Counted from the first letter of the stretch, positions 37,762 to 47,535 are shown. The stretch: DNA of 64,000 nucleotides from JBKHYJ01 sp046565505 (GCA_046565505.1 JBKHYJ010000124.1:1-64000); one strand, 5' to 3'. Notes: a model not told the origin generated them from the sequence alone. Numbers and translations are program-made.

Positions 37762-40700
37762 ATGAAAAAACAGGGCGTGTCTATGTTCCTCTCGCGGCGG
37801 CGGCGTTCGATCAGTGCCGCCATATTGCTGATGTCATCTCTACTTCTTGGAAGCTACTACATGGCTTCCCCGCCTTCGGTTCAGGGCATATCTGCGAGCG
37901 TCGTAATCAGCCAGGTCTATGGCGGCGGCGGCAATGCCGGCGCGACGTTTAAGAATGATTTCATAGAGCTTTTCAACAGGGGCAACACGACGATTAATGT
38001 GACGGGCTGGTCCGTGCAATATGCTTCGAGTACGGGCACGTCCTGGGCCGTCACGGCATTATCGGGCTCGATTGCGCCGGGTCAGTATTACCTTGTTCAG
38101 GAAGCGGTCGGGGCAGGCGGCACGGTCCCGCTACCGACCCCAGACGCGGCCGGCAGTATTGCGATGGCCGCCGGCGCGGGCAAAGTCGCCCTCGTCAATA
38201 ACTCCACAGCGCTGAGCGGGGCCTGCCCCTCGGGAGCGAGCGTAGTAGATTTTGTAGGCTATGGCACCGCCAACTGCTTTGAAGGGGCCGGGGCGGCGCC
38301 GACTTTGACAAACACCACGGCCGCTTTGCGCGGCAGCAATGGGTGTGCCGATACGGACAGCAACGCGGCGGATTTCACGGCCGGGGCACCCAACCCTCGC
38401 AACACCGCATCTGCGGTGCTCGTTTGTGACACGCCCACGAACCCGACCGGGGCAGGGACTGCGAACCCAAACACCGTCACGCCGGGCGGCTCGACCCTGC
38501 TGACCGTGGCGGTCACGCCCGGCACTATACCGACCAGCACAGGTCTCGCCGTCGCTGGTGACCTGTCAGCTATCGGCGGGCCGACCAATCAGCAATTCTT
38601 CAATGATGGCTCGAACGGCGACGTGACCGCGAACGATAATGTCTTCTCATTTCAAACCGTCGTCGCAGGCAACACGGCGGCCGGCGCGAAGAGCCTCGCG
38701 GTAAGCATCACAGACGCCCAGGGCCGTACGGGCGCGACCACGATCAGTCTAACGGTGCAGTCTCCGACCGTTCCCCCCGGCAGCGTAGTTATAAGCCAGG
38801 TTTATGGCGGGGGAGGGAACTCTGGCGCGACGTTCAGGAATGATTTTGTTGAATTGTTTAACCGCACCGCCGGCACTATCAACATCACGGGCTGGTCGGT
38901 ACAGTATAGCTCGCCCGGCGGCACGAGCTGGCAGGTGACTACGCTTTCAGGCTCGATAGCCCCCGGCAAATACTACCTCGTGCAAGAGGCGGCCGGGGCC
39001 GGCGGCACTTTTGACCTCCCGACGCCCGACGCGGTCGGCGGCATCGCAATGGGCGCGGCCGCGGGCAAGGTAGCCCTGGTCAGCGGCTCGTCCGCTTTAA
39101 GCGGCGCGTGCCCCGCCGGGGCAACGATAATCGATTTTGTAGGCTACGGCAGCGCCGCGACTTGTTTTGAAGGCGGCGGCCCGACCAGTAACCTTAGCAA
39201 CACGACCGCGGCGGTCAGGGCATTCGATGGCTGCATTGACTCCGACAATAATTCGACCGATTTCTCGGCCCACGCGGCCAATCCGCATAATAGCGCCTCT
39301 CCGTTTAACGATTGTAACGCGCCCGTGCCGACCTTCACGATTCATGAGATTCAGGGCAATGGCCCAACTTCGCCGCATGCGGGCGAGGTTCTGGCGACCA
39401 CGTTCAGCATCGTCACGGGGCTGAAGAGCAATGGGTTCTACATCCAGACGCCCGCCGGCGCGGAAGACAATGATCCCGCCACGTCCGAAGGTGTATTCGT
39501 CTTCACCGGAAGCCCGCGGCCGGCCACCCCGGCTATCGGAGATGGCGTCAGCGTTACGGCCAGGGTGGTGGAGTTTATCCCGTCGGCCGACCCGCATAGC
39601 CCCTCCTTGACGGAGCTGTCGAACCCGACCGTGACCGTACTCTCTTCAGGTAATCCGCTTCCCGCGCCGGTGACCATCACGGCCGCCGATACGCTGGTCA
39701 ACGACCTCAATAACCTTGAGAAGTACGAAGGCATGCGCGTTCACGTCGATACGCTCACGGTCGTCGCGCCGACTCAGTCCTTTTCACGCACCGCGTCGGA
39801 GGAGGCAAACAACGCGGCCGCCTCCAACGGCGTTTTCTACGGGGTAATCGCCGGGATTGCGCGGCCGTTCCGCGAGCCGGGCGTCCGTGTGCTGGATGAA
39901 CTCCCCACGGGCTCGCCGTGCTGCGTGCCCCGCTTTGACGATAACCCGGAGCGGCTGCGCGTCGATAGCCGCGCGCAACCTGGGACGACATCGCTTGAAG
40001 TCACAAGCGGCGCCACGGTCGTGAACCTTACGGGCCCGCTTGATTATTCATTCCGCACCTACACGATACTGCCCGACGCCGCGACTCCCCCTGTCGCGAG
40101 CGGTAATATCACTGCGATAGCCGTCCCGGCGCCCGCGTCAAACGAGTTCACTGTGGCGTCGTTCAATATGGAGCGGTTCTACGACACGAGCGACGACCCT
40201 GCCACTCAGGACGTGGTGATGACGGCCTCGGCATTCAACAGCCGTGTGAATAAGGCATCGCTCGCCATTCGCGGCGTGCTGAACTCCCCTGACATCATCG
40301 GCGTAGTCGAGATGGAGAACCTTGCCGCCTTGCAGGCCGTTGCGAGCAAGATCAACAGCGACGCCGTCGCCGCGGGACAGCCCAGCCCTAACTACCAAGC
40401 GTACCTGGAAGAGGGGAATGATATCGGGGGCATCGACGTGGGATTCCTGGTCAAGAGCTCCCGCGTAACAGTCGTCGAAGTGACACAGGTCGGAAAGGAC
40501 ACGACATTCGTGACGCCGGGCGGCGGCACGGCTCTGCTCAACGACCGCCCATCGCTTGTCCTGCGCGCTAATATCACCACGCCCGCGAATGGGACGTTCC
40601 CTGTGACAGTCATTGTCAATCACCTGCGCTCGCTGAGCGGCGTTGACGGCTCAGACGGCGCGCGCATCCGCGCGAAACGACAGGCGCAGGCCGAGTTCCT

Positions 40701-41973
40701 GGCCGACCTGATCCAATCAATTCAGTCGGCCAACCCGGGCGAGCGCATAATTTCGGTCGGGGATTACAACGCGTTCCAGTTCAACGACGGCTACGTGGAC
40801 AGCATCGGCACGATAAAGGGGACGCCCACGCCGGCGGACCAGGTCGTGTTGGCGAGCGCAGACCATGTTGACCCGGACCTGATCGAGCTGACCCCCGCGT
40901 TGCCGGATCAGCAATACTCTTTCGTCTTCGATGGGAATGCGCAGGAGCTGGATCACATACTTATCAGTCAGAATATGCAGCCGCTCGTGAGCGGGCTACA
41001 GTATGGGCGGAGCAATTCGGATTTCCCCGAATCATACCGCGCCGACGCGACCCGCCCGGAGCGGTTGTCAGATCATGACATGCCCGTGGCATACTTCCGC
41101 TTCCCCGCGGAAACCACTGTCGCCGTGGATAACGCCGCGGCGACCTATAGCGACGGGTCGCAGACGGTCACTCTGAGCGCAACCGTTACGGCTGCCGGGT
41201 CATCGGTGAACGAAGGGACGGTGACATTCCAGGTCAAAGACGGCTCTGCGAACGTGGGCTCTCCGGTGGTCTCTTCGCCGTTGAGCGCCGGCACGGCGAG
41301 CGTAGTCTACTCGCTGCCCGCCGGACTTGCCGCGAAGCAGTATAGTATTAACGCGAGCTACAGCGGCGGCAATAGCTTTAGCAGCAGCGGCGGCATCGGG
41401 ACGCTGGCGGTCGGCAAGGCTTCCACCGTGACACAGGTAAGCTCTTCGCCGAATCCTTCAGCATACGGTCAGGCCGTAACCTTCACGGCGAGCGTCAGCA
41501 GCGGAAGCGGGACCCCTGATGGCAGCGTCAGCTTCTTTGATGGCGCAACGCTGTTGGGCAACCAGCCGCTCGTCGGCGGGGGCGCTTCATTCACAACTGC
41601 CGCTCTGTCGGCGGGCAATCATTCTGTCACGGCCGTCTACGCGGAGGGCGGTGATTTCCTGGGCAGCACGTCAACAGCCCTGTCGCAGACGGTCAATAAA
41701 GCGGCTACGAGGACGACAGTGCAGGCGGCAGTTTCTAATAACAAGGTGCTTCTCACGGCTACGGTGATGTCAGTCGCGCCGGGCACGGGGGTGCCTGCCG
41801 GGTCCGTGGAATTCTTCAATGGGCCTGTGTCGCTCGGTGTGGCGGCCCTAAGCAATGGTACGGCCACACTCGCCGCGCCCAAGAGGGCTTACCTTATTAC
41901 CGCTGTTTATGGTGGGACAGGCAACTACAATGGAAGCGTGTCAGACCCATTACCATTTTCCCCTGGGAAGTAA
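37762..41973 (+). CDS. Multidomain extracellular nuclease: lamin-tail x2, OB-like, EEP nuclease, Ig-like repeats
   Basis: The protein has 1403 residues with a membrane-type signal (ISAAILLMSSLLLGSYYMA). Two lamin-tail domains are near-copies, each opening VVISQVYGGGGN (about residues 46 and 346), with an Ig-like spacer between. Then an OB-type segment (FTIHEIQGNG) of the kind found in ExeM/YhcR nucleases, an endonuclease/exonuclease/phosphatase domain (VASFNMERFYD, VVEMENL, VIVNHLRS, VGDYNAF, ELDHILIS, LSDHDMPV) and about three bacterial Ig-like repeats (GTVTFQVKDG, GSVSFFDGATLLGN, GSVEFFNGPVSLG). All catalytic EEP motifs are visible. It should degrade extracellular DNA and bind the surface or matrix. 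The ATG at 37783 is an alternative start. Confidence 0.93.
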   Translation: MKKQGVSMFLSRRRRSISAAILLMSSLLLGSYYMASPPSVQGISASVVISQVYGGGGNAGATFKNDFIELFNRGNTTINVTGWSVQYASSTGTSWAVTALSGSIAPGQYYLVQEAVGAGGTVPLPTPDAAGSIAMAAGAGKVALVNNSTALSGACPSGASVVDFVGYGTANCFEGAGAAPTLTNTTAALRGSNGCADTDSNAADFTAGAPNPRNTASAVLVCDTPTNPTGAGTANPNTVTPGGSTLLTVAVTPGTIPTSTGLAVAGDLSAIGGPTNQQFFNDGSNGDVTANDNVFSFQTVVAGNTAAGAKSLAVSITDAQGRTGATTISLTVQSPTVPPGSVVISQVYGGGGNSGATFRNDFVELFNRTAGTINITGWSVQYSSPGGTSWQVTTLSGSIAPGKYYLVQEAAGAGGTFDLPTPDAVGGIAMGAAAGKVALVSGSSALSGACPAGATIIDFVGYGSAATCFEGGGPTSNLSNTTAAVRAFDGCIDSDNNSTDFSAHAANPHNSASPFNDCNAPVPTFTIHEIQGNGPTSPHAGEVLATTFSIVTGLKSNGFYIQTPAGAEDNDPATSEGVFVFTGSPRPATPAIGDGVSVTARVVEFIPSADPHSPSLTELSNPTVTVLSSGNPLPAPVTITAADTLVNDLNNLEKYEGMRVHVDTLTVVAPTQSFSRTASEEANNAAASNGVFYGVIAGIARPFREPGVRVLDELPTGSPCCVPRFDDNPERLRVDSRAQPGTTSLEVTSGATVVNLTGPLDYSFRTYTILPDAATPPVASGNITAIAVPAPASNEFTVASFNMERFYDTSDDPATQDVVMTASAFNSRVNKASLAIRGVLNSPDIIGVVEMENLAALQAVASKINSDAVAAGQPSPNYQAYLEEGNDIGGIDVGFLVKSSRVTVVEVTQVGKDTTFVTPGGGTALLNDRPSLVLRANITTPANGTFPVTVIVNHLRSLSGVDGSDGARIRAKRQAQAEFLADLIQSIQSANPGERIISVGDYNAFQFNDGYVDSIGTIKGTPTPADQVVLASADHVDPDLIELTPALPDQQYSFVFDGNAQELDHILISQNMQPLVSGLQYGRSNSDFPESYRADATRPERLSDHDMPVAYFRFPAETTVAVDNAAATYSDGSQTVTLSATVTAAGSSVNEGTVTFQVKDGSANVGSPVVSSPLSAGTASVVYSLPAGLAAKQYSINASYSGGNSFSSSGGIGTLAVGKASTVTQVSSSPNPSAYGQAVTFTASVSSGSGTPDGSVSFFDGATLLGNQPLVGGGASFTTAALSAGNHSVTAVYAEGGDFLGSTSTALSQTVNKAATRTTVQAAVSNNKVLLTATVMSVAPGTGVPAGSVEFFNGPVSLGVAALSNGTATLAAPKRAYLITAVYGGTGNYNGSVSDPLPFSPGK

Positions 41974-41989
41974 ATAGAAGCTCGTTTCA

Positions 41990-42026
41990 GAAGCGGAGCC
42001 CGGATAAACTTTCCGGGCTCCGCTTC
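41990..42026. terminator. 14-bp perfect stem-loop after the nuclease gene
   Basis: GAAGCGGAGCCCGG (41990-42003), 9-base loop, CCGGGCTCCGCTTC (42013-42026). It starts 17 bases after the stop. It is very stable but without a T tail. Confidence 0.7.
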
Positions 42027-42336
42027 CGGTGCATTTCGCCGGGTCGCTGGCGTTGCCGAGCGTTTCAGGCGGCGGCTGACCCGGACTCGGCAGCATCCTC
42101 GCTGATGCTGCCGTATCGTCTGCCCTAATATCCAGATCAACCCGGCGGCGTATCGGGTTTGAAGTCGCGCCTTACGATCAAGAATGGGAACAATTGGGCT
42201 GCGCTTTTGGCTCCAGATTCCTAAGGACATATAAAGTATAGCTTTACTGCTGAGCCCTGCGGCCCAAGGCGTGCGCAGGGGCATGCGAGGTGAGGGCGCG
42301 CCTGCCGTGTAACGAACATCGAACAGGAGGGTTGTC
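42027..42336. other. Intergenic region before the cytochrome-propeller gene
   Basis: About 310 bases. No gene is seen. ACAGGAGGG immediately before ATG 42337 is a strong ribosome site. Confidence 0.6.
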
Positions 42337-45111
42337 ATGAAGACTATCAAAGTCATTATAGGGGCTCTTATAATTGTCGCCGCGTTTCTGCCCAGGATCG
42401 TTGCGACGCAAACCGCCACCCCACAAAGCACGTACGTGAACTTCGAGGGGGCACAGACCAGTCCTGTCAGGGTGTCGCCGGACGGCACGCGATTATTCGC
42501 GGTCAACACGCCTGACGCGCGACTGTCTGTATTTGACTTGTCGCAGCCTTCCAGCCCTGTCGTCATAGCGGAAGTGCCGGTCGGGATCGAGCCTGTTTCC
42601 GTCAACCCGCGCACGAGTGACGAAGCATGGGTGGTCAACCAGGTCTCCGACAGCATCAGCGTCGTATCCGTATCGCAGGGCATCGTGACGGATACGATCT
42701 ACGTCAAAGACGAACCGGCCGACGTCGTCTTCGTCGGCAATAAAGCGTTCGTCAGCGTCTCGCGCAGCAATAGCGTGCGCGTCTTTGACGTGGCGACCCA
42801 TGCGCAATTGGCATCGATCCCTGTTTTCGGTGAGAACCCACGCGCCCTCGCGGTCAGCCCGGACGGGAAAAAGGTTTACGCCGCGTTCGCACTGTCAGGC
42901 AACCGGACGACGATTGTTCCGGCCGAAAGCGCCCCCCCGCCTCCGCCCCCTACGAATCCAGACTTGCCCCCCGCGCCGCACGAGGGCTTGATCGTTGATG
43001 CGAGCGACCCCGCATGGGCCGGCGGAGTCATTAACTATACGATGCCAGATAATGATGTCGTTGAGATAGACACGGCGACTTTGAGCGTGACTCGCTACTT
43101 CTCAGGTCTGGGGACGATCAACCTTGGCATCGCGGTGAGGCCCGTCTCGGGCGACATCTACGTCGCCAACACGGACGCTCAAAATCTGGCCCAGTTCGAG
43201 CCGAACGTCCGGGGGCATCTTGTGAATAATCGCGTCACCCGCGTGTCGCTCCCGGGCGGGGTGATAAACGCCTTCGACCTGAACCCGGGCGTGGACTACA
43301 CATTGCTGCCGAACTCGCAGGCCAGAGCGACCGCGCTGGCGCAACCCACCGCGGCCATATTCGAGCCGACAGGGAACTTCCTGTACGTTGCCGCTTTCGG
43401 GACAGACCGCGTGGCGCGGCTGGACGTGAATGGGAATGTCCTGGCGCGCATAGAGGTGGGGCCTGCTACGGGGGCTTCGGTTGACCCGAGGAACAAGCGC
43501 GGCCCGCGCGGCCTCGCGATAAGCGCGAGCGGCCAATACCTGTACGTGCTCAACAGAATTTCCAATACGATTTCCGTAGTCGATATCACGGCCGGCTCGG
43601 TCGCAAGGGAGCTGGGCGTGGGGAGCTTTGACCCGACCCCGCAAGTCATCAGGGCCGGACGCGGCTTCCTCTATGACGCGAAGCTTTCCGGCAACGGCAC
43701 GGCCTCGTGCGCCTCTTGCCACATAGACGCTGACATGGACATGCTTGCGTGGAACCTGGGCAACCCCGGCGGCACCATGCAGACGGTTACGAATCAACTC
43801 GGGACCATACAGATGCACCCGATGAAAGGCCCCATGACTACGCAGACACTCAGGGGGCTTAACGCCATGGAGCCTTACCACTGGCGAGGTGATCGCGACA
43901 GCTTCCTGGCCTTCAATGGCGCCTTCGATTCGCTCATGGGTGGGACGGTGCTTTCGAGCACGGACATCGCGGCGTACAGGGATTTCATAAACACGATTCA
44001 ATTTCAGCCTAACCCGAACCAGCGCCTGGACCGCACGCTACCGACGACAATCGCGGGCGGGGACCCGAACGCCGGCCGCAATACGTTCTTGAACGAGCCT
44101 TTCACGTCGAACTTTACCTGCAACACGTGCCATACGGCCAACCCCGGCCCCGGGTCGAACAAGGCGATAATTCCTGATTCCATACTTCAAGAGCCGCAGG
44201 GCTTCAAGGTGCCGCAACTGCGGAACATCTATCAGAAGCTCAACTTCAATAACGCTGCCGGCGCAAGCAGCGTCGGAGGGTTCGGGCTGCTGCATGACGG
44301 GTCCGAGCCTAACGTATCGACATTCCTGTCCAAGCCTGTGTTCCAGAGCTTCGCTAACGATTCCGTCAGGAAGGCGAACCTGAATGCGTTCCTGCTGTGC
44401 TTCGACACGGGCACGGCCCCCGCCGTCGGGTACGCCCGCACGATCACGGCGGCCAACGTTGATAAGGCCGCCATTTCTAGTGACTGGACGCTGCTCGAAG
44501 GTCAGGCAGCGGCGGGCAACATCGACTTGATAGTTAAAGGCACCGTCAACGGCCAGCGGATGGGGCTGCTCTACAGGGTGGCGTCAAACGATTATCAAAC
44601 AGACAGGACGGGCGTAGGGCCATTCACAAGGTCTCAGCTCAGGAGCAGCGTACTCGCGGGCAACACGCTGACAGCCATGGGGGTGCCAAGAGGGTCCGGG
44701 GTACGCATGGGCATAGATCGAAACTCGGACGGAGTCCTCGATGGCGACACCGGCCCCGCGCCCGCCGTAACGATCCGCGTGGGTGACGTCATCGTCACAG
44801 ACGCGGCCGGCAATCCAAAAACTACTTTTGCCAGGGGCGACACGGTCTTCTGGCGGGTCCTGGTCAACGACCAGAACAATTCGCCGGTGAGCGGGGCGGC
44901 GGTCGCCGTTGACCTTATAGCTCCAAACAACACGTCTACCCGGTTTACGGGCACAACGCGGACGGACGGGCTGGCCCTGTTCAGCACCTCGACGAAAAAG
45001 AATGCCGCGCGCGGCGTGTACACGGTTCGCGTTAGTTCAATCACTAAATCAAACGCCACTTATGACCCCGGCGCAAACTTGAAGACGTCCGCTACTTTCA
45101 CGCTTCAGTAA
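42337..45111 (+). CDS. Secreted YVTN beta-propeller / di-heme c-type cytochrome chimera
   Basis: The protein has 924 residues with signal peptide VIIGALIIVAAFLPRIVA and a strong ribosome site. Residues about 30-440 form a YncE-like propeller (SPDGTRLFAVNTPDARLSVFD, SPDGKKVYAAF, ISASGQYLYVLN). The next part has two heme c sites, CASCH (458-462) and CNTCH (595-599), in a layout like di-heme cytochrome c peroxidase/MauG proteins; M and H residues around HPMKGPMTTQTLRGL may serve as ligands. The C-terminus is Ig-like (GDTVFWRVLVNDQNNSPVSGA). It should act in the periplasm or outside, oxidising something with the hemes while the propeller binds it. The substrate is unknown. Confidence 0.92.
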   Translation: MKTIKVIIGALIIVAAFLPRIVATQTATPQSTYVNFEGAQTSPVRVSPDGTRLFAVNTPDARLSVFDLSQPSSPVVIAEVPVGIEPVSVNPRTSDEAWVVNQVSDSISVVSVSQGIVTDTIYVKDEPADVVFVGNKAFVSVSRSNSVRVFDVATHAQLASIPVFGENPRALAVSPDGKKVYAAFALSGNRTTIVPAESAPPPPPPTNPDLPPAPHEGLIVDASDPAWAGGVINYTMPDNDVVEIDTATLSVTRYFSGLGTINLGIAVRPVSGDIYVANTDAQNLAQFEPNVRGHLVNNRVTRVSLPGGVINAFDLNPGVDYTLLPNSQARATALAQPTAAIFEPTGNFLYVAAFGTDRVARLDVNGNVLARIEVGPATGASVDPRNKRGPRGLAISASGQYLYVLNRISNTISVVDITAGSVARELGVGSFDPTPQVIRAGRGFLYDAKLSGNGTASCASCHIDADMDMLAWNLGNPGGTMQTVTNQLGTIQMHPMKGPMTTQTLRGLNAMEPYHWRGDRDSFLAFNGAFDSLMGGTVLSSTDIAAYRDFINTIQFQPNPNQRLDRTLPTTIAGGDPNAGRNTFLNEPFTSNFTCNTCHTANPGPGSNKAIIPDSILQEPQGFKVPQLRNIYQKLNFNNAAGASSVGGFGLLHDGSEPNVSTFLSKPVFQSFANDSVRKANLNAFLLCFDTGTAPAVGYARTITAANVDKAAISSDWTLLEGQAAAGNIDLIVKGTVNGQRMGLLYRVASNDYQTDRTGVGPFTRSQLRSSVLAGNTLTAMGVPRGSGVRMGIDRNSDGVLDGDTGPAPAVTIRVGDVIVTDAAGNPKTTFARGDTVFWRVLVNDQNNSPVSGAAVAVDLIAPNNTSTRFTGTTRTDGLALFSTSTKKNAARGVYTVRVSSITKSNATYDPGANLKTSATFTLQ

Positions 45112-45114
45112 GCG

Positions 45115-45140
45115 CGGGGCGCGCGTCCGGGCGCGCCCCG
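45115..45140 (+). terminator. 10-bp GC-only stem-loop after the cytochrome gene
   Basis: CGGGGCGCGC (45115-45124), loop GTCCGG, GCGCGCCCCG (45131-45140), starting 4 bases after the stop codon. Confidence 0.6.
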
Positions 45141-45194
45141 GTGGCGCAAAATGTTTGATTAAGCGCGCTGAGATGCGGCACGAAGGTCCGCCCG

Positions 45195-45223
45195 GGATGG
45201 GCCAATCATGGAATGGCCCATCC
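45195..45223. terminator. 10-bp stem-loop, second hairpin of the cluster
   Basis: GGATGGGCCA (45195-45204), 9-base loop, TGGCCCATCC (45214-45223). No T tract follows. Confidence 0.45.
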
Positions 45224-45287
45224 TCAACTTAGCCTTTGCGTATCAAACGTAAGGGCATTCGACATCACACGCCTGGATTCATTTTGA

Positions 45288-45336
45288 GCCCGGCCCGGAT
45301 GATCTCTTGAGGTTTTCATCCGGGCGGGGCTTTCTT
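45288..45336 (+). terminator. Rho-independent-like terminator with T-rich tail
   Basis: GCCCGGCCCGGATGA (45288-45302) pairs with TCATCCGGGCGGGGC (45316-45330) with one mismatch and is followed by TTTCTT. It is the only one of the three nearby hairpins with a T-rich tail on the plus strand. Confidence 0.65.
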
Positions 45337-45734
45337 GCGCGGAGAGATTTGAGAGCAGCGCGTGGACTGATCCTCCGAATTGACAATGCGCGTTGCTAAA
45401 GCCCCCTCGCGACTTTCGTATCTTCAGCTTAAACAAATTGGACTCCGCATGCTATAGTGGCAAGCGCCTCGCCGGCACCGGCGGGGGCGAATTGCAGAGA
45501 TGGCGTGCGACGCTGCCTTGCCGGCTCGCCAAAACGACGCCATTCGGATGTGCCTTCAGTCGCCTTATGACACGCTACTGTTACCGCATATTCCGCCGCC
45601 CGCTCACAGACCCAAGATTAATCACATGCCATCGCACTATAGTTCTTCGCCTCCCGCGCGCGGCTGATCGGCCCGGCACTGGGACGGCGAGTCGTTCGCT
45701 TTGACCAAACGAGAGGAGGTCTCAGACCGACGCC

Positions 45735-47270
45735 ATGCTAATCAAGAAAGTCTGCATAGGAATTCTTATCGCGCTGGTCATCTGCGGCCTGGCGTTCTAT
45801 GGCCTTTCAATAAAGAAGCGCAACGCGCGGCCGCCGGACGAAGGGCCGGCCGAGGAGGCGGGCGAGGTCGCACTGGACCCGCCCATCGAGCGCGATTTCG
45901 CCGCGATAAGGCAAATCGGCACGCTGGTAGCCCTCGCGCCATACAACTCGACCACGTTTTTCATCTACCGCGGCGAGCCTATGGGGTACGAGTACGAGCT
46001 GCTGAAAGCGTTCGCGCAAGAACACCACCTGGAATTGCGCATGGAGGTCGTCAAGAACCAGAAGAGCCTTTACCAGCGGCTCAACCGCGGGGAGGGCGAC
46101 ATAGCGGCGGCCCGCTTGATCCCGAAGCCGGAAGATAAGGACCGCGTTTCGTTCACAATCCCTCTCTACAGGACCGAGCCCGCCCTCGTGCAGCAGAAGG
46201 CGGAACCCGATAAGACTAACATCCCCGAGCCGGCGAAGGATGCGATAAAGTCCGAACCGACTGACGTGAAGCCCGAGGAGATAGAGATAGGGGTGCGGTT
46301 GATAACTAAGCCTTCAGAACTCGCCGGGGAGACGGTCCATTTGCCGAAAGGCTCTGCTTACTTCAAGACGCTGGTCGAACTGTCAGACGAGATATCCGGG
46401 GACATCAACGTAGTCGAGGTGGGCGGGAAGACCGACGACGAGGCCCTGGTAAACAAGGTGGCTAAAGGCGACCTTCAGTACACGGTCGTGCAGGACAACC
46501 TGGCTCAGTTGAAAGAGACATACTTCACAAACCTGAAGATCCGCCCGATTGTCGGCGCGTCCCACAGCGTCGCATGGGCGGTCAGGAAGAACGCGACGGA
46601 GTTGCAGAAGGAGCTCAACCGCTGGATCGAGCTGAAGAAAAATGGCCCGCTGTTTGACAGGCTCTACAAGAAGTATTTCGTGGATAGCAAGGGCTATAAA
46701 GAGAGGGTGGCGAGCGAGTACCTCACCTCTCAGACGGGGAAGCTCTGCCCGTATGACCCATTGCTGAAGAGGTATGCCTCGGAACTCAACTGGGACTGGC
46801 GGCTGCTGGCGTCTCAAGCCTACCAGGAGTCGCAATTCAAGCCCGTGGCACAGTCGTGGGCGGGCGCGACGGGGCTCTTGCAACTGATGCCCGCGACGGC
46901 GAAGGAGTTCGGGGTGCGCGACACGCGCGACCCGGAGGATAACGTGCGCGGCGCGGTGAAGTTCCTCAACTGGCTCGAAAAGTACTGGGACGACAAAATA
47001 TCTGACGAAGGCGAGCGCCTGAAATTTGTGCTCGCTTCGTATAACTGCGGGGCAGGGCATGTTGAAGACGCGCAGCGCCTCGCGGAGAAGAGCGGGGCGA
47101 ACCCGCGGAAGTGGGACAACGTGGCATACTGGCTTCTGCAATTGGCGAAGGTGCAATACTCATCGGACCCTGACGTCAAGTACGGATTCTGCCGCGGCAT
47201 TGAGCCCGTCACATACGTGAGCCTGATACTTGAGCGATTCGAGCATTACAAGAAGTACGTCATCGGTTAG
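45735..47270 (+). CDS. MltF-like lytic murein transglycosylase (solute-binding domain + SLT)
   Basis: The protein has 511 residues. One N-terminal membrane helix (VCIGILIALVICGLAFYGL) anchors it. A periplasmic type 3 solute-binding domain follows at about 55-320, with an insertion rich in Pro/Glu/Lys (EPDKTNIPEPAKDAIKSEP). The C-terminal SLT domain begins near 345; the catalytic Glu is E365 in AYQESQFKP, followed by GATGLLQLMPATA and ASYNCGAGHV. These enzymes cleave peptidoglycan glycan strands to 1,6-anhydro products. It matches the E. coli MltF layout, but MltF is a lipoprotein and no canonical lipobox is seen here. It stands as a single gene. Confidence 0.93.
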   Translation: MLIKKVCIGILIALVICGLAFYGLSIKKRNARPPDEGPAEEAGEVALDPPIERDFAAIRQIGTLVALAPYNSTTFFIYRGEPMGYEYELLKAFAQEHHLELRMEVVKNQKSLYQRLNRGEGDIAAARLIPKPEDKDRVSFTIPLYRTEPALVQQKAEPDKTNIPEPAKDAIKSEPTDVKPEEIEIGVRLITKPSELAGETVHLPKGSAYFKTLVELSDEISGDINVVEVGGKTDDEALVNKVAKGDLQYTVVQDNLAQLKETYFTNLKIRPIVGASHSVAWAVRKNATELQKELNRWIELKKNGPLFDRLYKKYFVDSKGYKERVASEYLTSQTGKLCPYDPLLKRYASELNWDWRLLASQAYQESQFKPVAQSWAGATGLLQLMPATAKEFGVRDTRDPEDNVRGAVKFLNWLEKYWDDKISDEGERLKFVLASYNCGAGHVEDAQRLAEKSGANPRKWDNVAYWLLQLAKVQYSSDPDVKYGFCRGIEPVTYVSLILERFEHYKKYVIG

Positions 47271-47356
47271 CGCATAGCTCGTGAGGTAAACGTATCCATT
47301 TTCAAGAGGAGCCAGGCGTTGGGGGGCGGGCAGGCGCCTCTGTGAGGGCCAGATAG

Positions 47357-47392
47357 CACCTGCTCGCCAGGTGTCAGCCGCGCGGGGCTGAC
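47357..47392 (-). terminator. Two abutting hairpins, possible terminator of the small minus-strand gene
   Basis: CACCTG/CAGGTG (47357-47373) and GTCAGCC/GGCTGAC (47373-47392). The second ends at the stop codon of the small minus-strand reading frame. They also lie downstream of the MltF-like gene on the plus strand, so either or both could use them. Confidence 0.4.
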
Positions 47393-47535
47393 TACGTCAT
47401 AAGGTTTAACAGATGTAGAAGGAGTTTAATAAATTCCACCAGCATCAGGGCAACGATGTGGCGGACAAACTCCTCGGGCGCGGGCAAGAGAAGCCTTAAC
47501 AAGTAATGGATTTTAGGTGTATTCTTGTCTCGCAT
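47392..47535 (-). CDS. Candidate 47-residue hydrophobic small protein
   Basis: Reading the minus strand from 47535 gives ATG with AAGGAGA eight bases upstream, then 47 codons to a TAG at 47394-47392. The product starts MRDKNTPKIHYLLRLL and continues with a Leu-rich stretch (HIVALMLVEFIKLLLHLLNL) long enough to be a membrane helix or amphipathic helix. Charged residues are at the N-terminal end. Hairpins lie directly after the stop. The good ribosome site and the following hairpins support a real gene. No family is recognised; a small membrane peptide, leader or toxin-like peptide are all possible. Confidence 0.45.
   Translation of the reverse strand: MRDKNTPKIHYLLRLLLPAPEEFVRHIVALMLVEFIKLLLHLLNLMT

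Larger units (their letters stand above)
45112..45734. other. Intergenic region with three hairpins between the cytochrome and MltF-like genes
   Basis: About 620 bases. The first 225 hold three separate hairpins (listed individually). The remaining 400 have no supported gene; GAGAGGAGG lies just before the next start. Confidence 0.6.
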
